Shown: positions 9,240 through 14,806 of the stretch, one piece after another | Layout: each line of letters starts with the position of its first letter | Position numbering within the stretch: the stretch's first letter is position 1 | DNA from: JANNRA01 sp031401035 | GTDB taxonomy: Bacteria; Desulfobacterota; Binatia; HRBIN30; CADEER01 | Assembly (NCBI GenBank): GCA_031401035.1 | Contig: JANNRA010000195.1 | Coordinates: 1-14,806 of the forward strand | DNA length: 14,806 nucleotides | Direction: 5' to 3' | Made by a program: the position numbers and the translations under genes | The notes under the pieces: model-generated | The model's input: the letters and a program-made list of their open reading frames with translations, nothing else | Databases searched by the model: none | What the model was told of the DNA's origin: nothing

Positions 9240-9267
9240 TTGACAAGGCATCGCCTGACCTTAGTTT
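9240..9267 (+). promoter_or_regulatory. Sigma70-like promoter of the grpE-dnaK-dnaJ operon
   Basis: A perfect TTGACA (9240-9245) is followed after 16 bases by TAGTTT (9262-9267), which matches the -10 consensus at three of six positions. Transcription would begin near 9274, about 60 bases before the grpE ATG. I see no convincing sigma32-type box pair and no CIRCE operator. A small hairpin, CTCCG/CGGAG around 9275-9290, lies in the leader. Confidence 0.4.
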
Positions 9268-9335
9268 GCCCGCGCTCCGGGGGGCGGAGTGCCCCCACAC
9301 CCGCCCAATCCAGCGAGAAAGGACCGTCAGTACGC

Positions 9336-9902
9336 ATGTCTCTCGACGACGATCGTACCCCAGCCGACCTGGCGACGGGTCAGCCGGAAACGCCGGACGA
9401 GGCGGTCCTGCGGCTGACCGCGGAACTGGAGTCGCAGGGCGCCGAGGTCGAGCGCCTGCGCGATCAGAACCTGCGCGACCGCGCTGATACGGACAACTAC
9501 AAGAAGCGCCTGCTGCGCGATCAGGGCGAGGCCCTGCGTTTTGCGGCGGCGCCCCTGGCGCGCGACCTGGCCGGCGTCATCGACGACCTCGAGCGGGCCG
9601 TCGATCACGCCGCGGTGGCCGGCGACGGCGGCCAGTTGGTCGAGGGCGTGCGGCTGGTGCTGCGCAACGCCATCGAGGTTCTCGCCCGGCACGGCATCAC
9701 GCGCATCGCGGCCACCGCCGGCGAGGCCTTCGATCCCTTCCGCCACGAAGCGTTGGCCAGCGTGCCGGTCGGCGATGGCGAACCCAATCGCGTCGTCCAG
9801 CAGTTCCAGTCCGGCTATGTCCTGCACGACCGCGTCGTGCGCCCCGCGAAAGTCAGCGTTTCGGCGCGCGGCCCGGTTGATCCCACCCGAGGCGATGCTT
9901 AA
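9336..9902 (+). CDS. grpE: Nucleotide exchange factor GrpE
   Basis: GrpE is the dimeric co-chaperone that releases ADP from DnaK and so resets the chaperone cycle in the cytoplasm. The product has 188 residues, the normal length. After an acidic, disordered N terminus, residues 20-75 form the long dimerisation helix (LTAELESQGAEVERLRDQ, then YKKRLLRDQ). A four-helix segment and the C-terminal beta domain follow, with the signature FDPFRHEALASVP at about 135-147 and VVQQFQSGYVLHDRVVRPAK after it. The ATG at 9336 is chosen because AAGGA lies upstream (a rather long spacing of about 12) and because upstream in-frame codons to a TTG at 9240 overlap the promoter. It is 45 bases ahead of dnaK, with which it is surely co-transcribed. 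Confidence 0.96.
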   Translation: MSLDDDRTPADLATGQPETPDEAVLRLTAELESQGAEVERLRDQNLRDRADTDNYKKRLLRDQGEALRFAAAPLARDLAGVIDDLERAVDHAAVAGDGGQLVEGVRLVLRNAIEVLARHGITRIAATAGEAFDPFRHEALASVPVGDGEPNRVVQQFQSGYVLHDRVVRPAKVSVSARGPVDPTRGDA

Positions 9903-9947
9903 CTCGCGTCCACCGCTGAAGACTCAGCGCCCAGGAGAAACCCCCAC

Positions 9948-11867
9948 ATGGCAAAAGTAATCGGCATCGACCTCGGCACCACGAACTCGTGTGTGGCCAT
10001 CATGGAGGGCGGCGATCCGAAGGTGATCGAGAACTCCGAAGGCAGCCGCACGACACCGTCGGTGGTGGCGTTCCCCGACTCCGGCGAGCGCCTGGTCGGA
10101 CAGATCGCCCGCCGGCAGGCGATCACCAACCCCGAGAACACCCTGTTCGCCATCAAGCGCCTCATCGGCCGTCGCTTCGAGGACGCCGAGGTGCAGAAGG
10201 CCAAGCAGCTGGCGCCGTTCAAGATCATCAAGGCCGAGAACGGGGACGCCTGGGTCGAGAGCCGCGGCAAGCAGTACAGCGCGCAGGAGATTTCGGCCAT
10301 CGTCTTGCAGAAGATGAAGCAGACCGCCGAGGACTACCTGGGTGAGAAGGTCACCGAGGCGGTCATCACGGTCCCGGCCTACTTCAACGACAGCCAGCGC
10401 CAGGCGACCAAGGACGCCGGCCGCATCGCCGGCCTGAACGTCCTACGCATCATCAACGAGCCCACCGCGGCGGCGCTCGCCTACGGCCTGGACAAGAAGA
10501 AGGACGAGAAGATCGCCGTGTTCGACCTCGGCGGCGGCACCTTCGACGTCTCGATTCTCGAGCTCGGCGACGGCGTCTTCGAGGTGAAGTCCACCAACGG
10601 CGATACCTTCCTCGGCGGCGAGGACTTCGACCAGCGTCTCATCGACTACCTGGCGGACGAGTTCAAGAAGGACCAGGGCATCGATCTGCGCAAGGATCGC
10701 ATGGCCCTGCAGCGCCTCAAGGAAGCGGCCGAGCGCGCCAAGATGGAGCTCTCGACGGCGGCCGAGACGGACATCAACCTGCCGTTCATCACCGCCGATC
10801 AGAGCGGTCCGAAGCACCTGACCATGAAGCTCACGCGCGCCAAGCTCGAGGCCCTGTGCGGCGACCTGTTCGACCGCCTCGACGGCCCCTGTCAGACGGC
10901 GCTCAAGGACGCCGGTCTGTCGGCCAGCGACATCGACGACGTTCTCCTCGTCGGCGGCATGACGCGCATGCCGGCCGTCCAGGCGCGGGTGACGAAGATT
11001 TTCGGCAAGGAGCCCAACAGGAGCGTCAACCCGGACGAGGTCGTCGCCATCGGCGCCGGCATTCAGGGCGGCGTTCTGAAGGGCGAGGTGAAGGACGTCC
11101 TGCTGCTCGACGTGACGCCGCTGTCGCTGGGCATCGAGACCCTGGGCGGCGTCTTCACCAAGTTGATCGAGAAGAACACCACCATCCCCACCAAGAAGGG
11201 CCAGACCTTCTCCACCGCGGCCGACAACCAGGCGGCAGTGACCATCCGCGTCTTCCAGGGCGAACGCGAGATGGCGGCGCACAACAAGCTGCTCGGCCAG
11301 TTCGACCTCGTCGGCCTGCCGCCGGCGCCGCGCGGCCTGCCGCAGATCGAGGTGTCGTTCGACATCGACGCCAACGGCATCGTGCACGTCACCGCCAAGG
11401 ATCTCGGCACCGGCAAGGAGCAGTCGATCAAGATCACCGCCTCGAGCGGTCTCTCGGAGGCCGAGATCAAGCAGATGATCCGCGACGCCGAGGAGCACGC
11501 CGACGAGGACCACAAGCGGCGCGAGTCGGTCGAGGTCCGTAACCAGCTCGACGGGCTCGTCTACCAGACCGAAAAGAACCTCACCGAGCACAGCGCCGAG
11601 ATCGACGCCGCGGCCAGGGCGACGATCGACGAGGCGCTGTCCGAGGCCAAGGCCGCCCTCGAGTCCGATGACGCCGATAAGATGAAGGGCGCCATGGAGC
11701 GCCTGACGCAGGCCCAGCATAAACTCGCGGAAGCGATGTACGCCAAGGCGTCGCGCGCCGGCGCGGCGGGCGGCGACGGCGCCGGTCCGGAGGCGACGCC
11801 GGGCGGCGGCGCCGCCGGCAAGCACGACGACGTGGTCGACGCCGACTTCGAGGAAGTGAAGGAGTAA
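9948..11867 (+). CDS. dnaK: Chaperone protein DnaK (Hsp70)
   Basis: DnaK is the ATP-driven Hsp70 chaperone that binds exposed hydrophobic segments of client proteins. The 639 residues match bacterial DnaK. The ATPase domain shows IGIDLGTTNSC at 5-15, VPAYFNDSQRQATKDAG at 142-158, IINEPTAAALAYG at 168-180 and FDLGGGTFDVSIL at 192-204, with VLLVGGMTRMP at 332-342. The interdomain linker DVLLLDVTPLSLG is at 383-395. The substrate-binding domain and helical lid follow, then a Gly/Ala-rich tail and the acidic C-terminal DDVVDADFEEVKE. AGGAGA at 9933-9938, nine bases before the ATG, is a strong ribosome binding site. It is the centre of grpE-dnaK-dnaJ. No key residue appears missing. Confidence 0.99.
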   Translation: MAKVIGIDLGTTNSCVAIMEGGDPKVIENSEGSRTTPSVVAFPDSGERLVGQIARRQAITNPENTLFAIKRLIGRRFEDAEVQKAKQLAPFKIIKAENGDAWVESRGKQYSAQEISAIVLQKMKQTAEDYLGEKVTEAVITVPAYFNDSQRQATKDAGRIAGLNVLRIINEPTAAALAYGLDKKKDEKIAVFDLGGGTFDVSILELGDGVFEVKSTNGDTFLGGEDFDQRLIDYLADEFKKDQGIDLRKDRMALQRLKEAAERAKMELSTAAETDINLPFITADQSGPKHLTMKLTRAKLEALCGDLFDRLDGPCQTALKDAGLSASDIDDVLLVGGMTRMPAVQARVTKIFGKEPNRSVNPDEVVAIGAGIQGGVLKGEVKDVLLLDVTPLSLGIETLGGVFTKLIEKNTTIPTKKGQTFSTAADNQAAVTIRVFQGEREMAAHNKLLGQFDLVGLPPAPRGLPQIEVSFDIDANGIVHVTAKDLGTGKEQSIKITASSGLSEAEIKQMIRDAEEHADEDHKRRESVEVRNQLDGLVYQTEKNLTEHSAEIDAAARATIDEALSEAKAALESDDADKMKGAMERLTQAQHKLAEAMYAKASRAGAAGGDGAGPEATPGGGAAGKHDDVVDADFEEVKE

Positions 11868-11873
11868 CCCGGG

Positions 11874-11901
11874 AGCCCTCCCTCGACGACGGGGGAGGGC
11901 T
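11874..11901 (+). terminator. Hairpin between dnaK and dnaJ
   Basis: AGCCCTCCC (11874-11882) is perfectly complementary to GGGAGGGCT (11893-11901) around a ten-base loop, and wobble pairs can lengthen the stem. It begins seven bases after the dnaK stop. Only a weak pyrimidine run (TTCT) follows, so read-through is likely. The 3' arm contains the GGAGGG that is the best Shine-Dalgarno sequence for dnaJ at 11908. The hairpin may therefore reduce both transcription into and translation of dnaJ relative to dnaK. Confidence 0.6.
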
Positions 11902-11907
11902 TCTGTA

Positions 11908-13038
11908 GTGTCCGGTCGGGATTTCGGCGTGGCGGCGAAGCGCGATTACTACGAAGTGCTCGGGGTCGATCGCGGCGCCGGTGCCGATGAGATCAAGAAG
12001 GCCTACCGCAAGGTCGCCCTGAAGTTTCATCCCGACCGCAACCCCGGCGACGCGGCCGCCGAGGACAAGTTCAAGGAGGCCTCCGAGGCCTATCAGGTGC
12101 TGTGCGACGCCGAACGGCGAGCCCAGTACGACCGCTTCGGCCATGCCGCCTTCGAGCAGGGCGCGGGCGCCGGTGGTTTCTCCGCCAGCGGCTTCGAGGA
12201 GGTCTTCGGCGACCTGTTCGGTGACTTCTTCGGCGGCGGCCGGCGCGGCGGCCGGTCGCGGGCGCGGCGTGGCGACGACCTGCGCTACGACCTCGAGATC
12301 GCCTTCGAGGACTCGGTCTTCGGGGCCGAGAAGACCATCCAGGTGCCGCGCCAGCAGGCGTGCGGAGACTGTAAGGGTTCGGGCGCCCGCGACGGCAGCG
12401 GCCGCGAGACCTGTAGCGCCTGCCGCGGCAGCGGTCAGCAGCGCTACCAACAGGGACTGTTCAGCATCGCCCGGACCTGCGGCCAGTGCCAGGGCGAGGG
12501 CAGCGTGCTGCGCGACCCGTGCCGCACCTGCGGCGGCGCTGGCGCCGTGCGCACGCAACAGTCGCTCAGCGTGCGCATTCCCGCCGGCGTCGACACCGGC
12601 TCGCGTCTGAAACTGCGCGGCGAGGGCGAGGGCGGCGGCAACGGCGGCCCGGCCGGCGACCTGTACGTCGTCCTGCACGTCGGCGAACATCCGCTCTTCT
12701 CGCGCGACGGCAATGACGTCATCTGCGAGGTGCCGATCGGCTTCACCCAGGCCGCCCTGGGGGCCGAGATCGACGTGCCGACTCCGCACGGCAAGGTGAA
12801 GATGAAGATCGCCACCGGAACCCAGTCGGGCAACGTCTTCCGCCTCAAAGGCAAGGGTGTCCCCGACGTGCGCGGGTACGGCCACGGCGACGCGCTGGTG
12901 CGGGTGGTGGTCGAGACGCCGCGCAAGCTGACCGCCAAGCAGCGCGAACTGCTCGAGGAGTTTGCGCGCCTCAGCGGCGAAGAGGTACATCCCCTCGCCA
13001 AGGGGTTTTTCGACAAAGTGAAGGAGATGTTCGGCTGA
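11908..13038 (+). CDS. dnaJ: Chaperone protein DnaJ (Hsp40, type I)
   Basis: DnaJ delivers clients to DnaK and stimulates its ATPase. The 376 residues hold the full type I layout. The J domain covers about 12-78, with the essential HPD at 41-43, and is followed by a Gly/Phe-rich region (about 85-110). Four zinc repeats appear as CGDCKGSG at 152-159, CSACRGSG at 169-176, CGQCQGEG at 191-198 and CRTCGGAG at 205-212, followed by the two beta-rich client-binding domains. The GTG at 11908 has GGAGGG eight bases upstream. A GTG at 11929 would give the more usual beginning MAAKRDYYEVLG but has a poorer ribosome binding site, so the true start is uncertain by seven codons. It is the third gene of the chaperone operon. 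Confidence 0.98.
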   Translation: MSGRDFGVAAKRDYYEVLGVDRGAGADEIKKAYRKVALKFHPDRNPGDAAAEDKFKEASEAYQVLCDAERRAQYDRFGHAAFEQGAGAGGFSASGFEEVFGDLFGDFFGGGRRGGRSRARRGDDLRYDLEIAFEDSVFGAEKTIQVPRQQACGDCKGSGARDGSGRETCSACRGSGQQRYQQGLFSIARTCGQCQGEGSVLRDPCRTCGGAGAVRTQQSLSVRIPAGVDTGSRLKLRGEGEGGGNGGPAGDLYVVLHVGEHPLFSRDGNDVICEVPIGFTQAALGAEIDVPTPHGKVKMKIATGTQSGNVFRLKGKGVPDVRGYGHGDALVRVVVETPRKLTAKQRELLEEFARLSGEEVHPLAKGFFDKVKEMFG

Positions 13039-13040
13039 CC

Positions 13041-13052
13041 GCGGCCGGCCGC
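13041..13052. repeat. 12-bp perfect palindrome between dnaJ and the lipoprotein gene
   Basis: GCGGCCGGCCGC is its own reverse complement and starts two bases after the dnaJ stop. In such GC-rich sequence short palindromes are expected by chance, so function is doubtful. Confidence 0.4.
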
Positions 13053-13060
13053 ACGACCGC

Positions 13061-14806
13061 ATGATCGTCTCGCTCCGCGCCCGCCGGCTCGCCGCCGCCC
13101 CCGCGTTGTTCGCGCTCGCGCTCCTGGCCGGCTGCGGCGCTCGCACGGTGCCGCTCGACGAGGCGCCGCTGCCCTATCGCCAGGCCGAGGACAGCTTCCG
13201 CCTCGGCAACTACGAGAAGGCGGTGCGCGGCTACCAGATCTTCGTCGACAGCGAGTTCAGCGACGACTACGAGGACCTCCTGCCGCGCGCCTACTATCGC
13301 CTGGCGCTGTCCGAGTACCGCCGTGGCCGCTATGTGGAGTGCCTGACGGCGCTCGACAAGATGGAGCGGCGCCTCCCCGACCGCGAGTGGCCGCAGGTGT
13401 ACACCCTGCGCGGGGACGCCGAGCTGGCGCGCGGCAAGACGATGAGCGCCCTGCGCTGGTGGGAGCAGGGCTGGGCGGTGTCGGACGGCGAGGAACGGCG
13501 CGCCGCCAAACAGCACATCGCCGACGCCCTCGACCGCATGGACCAGGTCGCGCTCGGGCGGGCGCGCGAGGTGCTGACGGCGCCACCGCTGCAGGAGTTG
13601 GTCGACGCGCGCCTGCGCGGCGTCAGTCCGGGCGCGCGGCCGCCGGCAGGGCCGAGGTCGAGCCCGAGCACTGCGCGGATACCAGCGCCGATCGCGCCGC
13701 CGCCGCCCGGCGCACCACGCCCCGATCAACCGCTCAGCGGCACCGCGCACATCGGCGTCCTGCTGCCGCTGACCGGCGAGTTCGCCGCCTACGGCCAGCG
13801 CTCGCTGAACGGCATCAAGCTGGGCCTCGGTCCGCTCGCCGAGCAGCTGATCGTGCAGGACACGCGCGGCGACGCCGCCACGGCGCGCGGTGCGCTCGAC
13901 GGCCTGATCGCCGATCGCTCCGTGCTGGCCGTCATCGGCCCCCTGCGCGGCAAGGTTTCGGAAGTTGTCGCGCCGCGCGCCGAGAGCGCCGGCCTGCCGC
14001 TGGTGACGCTCTCGCAGCAGGACGGGCCGACGGGTCAATGGGTGAAGCAGCCGGCGATGACCGCTGCACGGCAGGCGGCCGAGTTGGCCGAGTTCGCCGT
14101 CTCCACCCAGGGCCTGCGCCGCTTCGGCATCTTCTATCCCAGCGACCCGTACGGCATCGGGCTGTCGGACGCGTTCCGCGACGAGGTGCAGAAGCGCGGC
14201 GGAACGGTGGTCGGTTCGGTGGTGTACGACCCCAACCAGCGCGAACATTCAGTGGAGATGCTCAGCCTGGCGAAGTGGATCAGCGGCGACGGCCTGCAGG
14301 CGGTGTTCATCCCCGACTTCGCGGCCAGCGCCATTCCACTCGCCGTCCAACTGCGCAAGGCGCACCCCGACGTCTTCCTGCTCGGCAGCAACGGCTGGAA
14401 CGATCCCGCCGTGCTCGGCCCGGCCGCCATGGAACTCGACGGGGCGGTGTTCGTCGACGGCTTCTTCGCCAGCAGCACGCGCCGCGGCACGCAGGAGTTC
14501 GTCGCCGCCTATCGCGGCGCCTTCGGTGGCGCCGTGCCGGAGTTGCTCGAGGCGCAGGGCTACGACGCCGCGCTGCTGGTGCGCCAGGCGCTGCAGGGCG
14601 GCGCGCGCAGCCGCTTGCAGGTGGCGCAGGGCCTGATGGGGCCGCGCACGGTGGAGGGAGCCGGCGGACGTCTCGGCCTGGCGCCGGCGGGTATCCAGCG
14701 CGAGCTGTTCCTGCTGCACCTGCGCGGCGGCAACATCAGCGAGATCGCGCCCGGCCGCGCCGTGGCGGCGCCGGCGGTCAGCCGGCCGCCGTCCGCCGCG
14801 GGCGCG
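13061..14806 (+). CDS. Lipoprotein with TPR-like region and periplasmic-binding-protein fold (LpoA/LppC-like), 3' truncated
   Basis: The frame is open from ATG 13061 to the window end (582 codons, no stop), so the C terminus is missing or nearly so. Residues 1-25 are a lipoprotein signal: basic start, hydrophobic stretch and lipobox LLAGC with Cys25, followed by Gly rather than Asp, which favours the outer membrane in the E. coli rule. Residues 38-165 look like TPR-type helices (RQAEDSFRLGNYEKAVRGY, YYRLALSEYRRGRYVECL). A Pro/Ala-rich linker spans about 190-225. From 229 the region IGVLLPLTGEFAAYG starts a type I periplasmic-binding fold, as in branched-chain amino acid receptors. This order is that of LpoA/LppC activators of penicillin-binding proteins. 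A role in envelope biogenesis is inference; a ligand-binding lipoprotein is the alternative. It lies 22 bases after dnaJ without a visible ribosome binding site. Confidence 0.88.
   Translation, partial: MIVSLRARRLAAAPALFALALLAGCGARTVPLDEAPLPYRQAEDSFRLGNYEKAVRGYQIFVDSEFSDDYEDLLPRAYYRLALSEYRRGRYVECLTALDKMERRLPDREWPQVYTLRGDAELARGKTMSALRWWEQGWAVSDGEERRAAKQHIADALDRMDQVALGRAREVLTAPPLQELVDARLRGVSPGARPPAGPRSSPSTARIPAPIAPPPPGAPRPDQPLSGTAHIGVLLPLTGEFAAYGQRSLNGIKLGLGPLAEQLIVQDTRGDAATARGALDGLIADRSVLAVIGPLRGKVSEVVAPRAESAGLPLVTLSQQDGPTGQWVKQPAMTAARQAAELAEFAVSTQGLRRFGIFYPSDPYGIGLSDAFRDEVQKRGGTVVGSVVYDPNQREHSVEMLSLAKWISGDGLQAVFIPDFAASAIPLAVQLRKAHPDVFLLGSNGWNDPAVLGPAAMELDGAVFVDGFFASSTRRGTQEFVAAYRGAFGGAVPELLEAQGYDAALLVRQALQGGARSRLQVAQGLMGPRTVEGAGGRLGLAPAGIQRELFLLHLRGGNISEIAPGRAVAAPAVSRPPSAAGA

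Noticed and set aside
9275..9291. Inverted repeat CTCCG/CGGAG near grpE as a possible CIRCE operator
   Set aside because: It has five-base arms and lacks the TTAGCACTC/GAGTGCTAA sequence and nine-base spacing of CIRCE.
9212..9337. A longer recO beginning at the ATG at 9337
   Set aside because: The extra 42 residues do not resemble RecO, would span both promoters and would overlap the divergent grpE start codon. The family motif begins right after the GTG at 9211.
10443..11825. A 460-codon frame antisense to dnaK
   Set aside because: It lies wholly inside dnaK and has a biased Val/Leu/Gly/Arg composition. Long antisense frames opposite dnaK are a known artefact in GC-rich genomes.
12971..14248. 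A 425-codon minus-strand frame opposite the terminal lipoprotein gene
   Set aside because: The plus-strand frame has a signal peptide, lipobox and a recognisable binding-protein fold; the minus frame has none and is a shadow.

Overview
The window is a GC-rich (by eye about two thirds G+C) bacterial chromosome segment with ordinary housekeeping gene density. The gene set suggests a Gram-negative bacterium of the old Deltaproteobacteria or a nearby phylum (Desulfobacterota, Myxococcota, Binatota-like). It has type IV pilus ATPases in the order pilB-pilT, a single-chain glycyl-tRNA synthetase next to recO and ppdK, and a TPR/periplasmic-binding lipoprotein behind dnaJ. The phylum is inference from families and gene order, not from a marker tree.

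Left block, minus strand (about 1-3100): a type IV pilus operon. A promoter at 3071-3098 precedes pilB (extension ATPase), which is followed by pilT (retraction ATPase). At the extreme left edge is the first codon run of a further gene with a very strong ribosome binding site, by position probably pilC. A 14-bp tandem repeat lies between pilB and pilT. A seven-codon leader frame overlaps the pilB start.

Middle block, minus strand (3148-9211): recO, glyS (glycyl-tRNA synthetase), ppdK (pyruvate phosphate dikinase) and aroE (shikimate dehydrogenase), read in that order. Two striking inverted repeats sit in the gaps: 6913-6999 between glyS and ppdK, and 4018-4093 between ppdK and aroE. The second overlaps the ribosome binding site and one possible start of aroE. 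PEP made by ppdK can feed the shikimate pathway served by aroE, though co-location alone does not prove coupling.

Right block, plus strand (9240-14806): the heat-shock chaperone operon grpE-dnaK-dnaJ, divergent from recO, then a lipoprotein gene cut by the window end. That gene joins an N-terminal helical repeat region to a periplasmic-binding-protein fold, the layout of LpoA/LppC-type proteins. No hrcA gene and no CIRCE operator is visible ahead of grpE. A hairpin between dnaK and dnaJ contains the likely dnaJ Shine-Dalgarno sequence.

I found no mobile element, CRISPR array, tRNA or rRNA, and nothing that looks like an entirely new system. The most interesting signals are intergenic: the tandem repeat, two large inverted repeats, the leader frame and the hairpin-masked ribosome binding site. 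All gaps between genes are under 170 bases.
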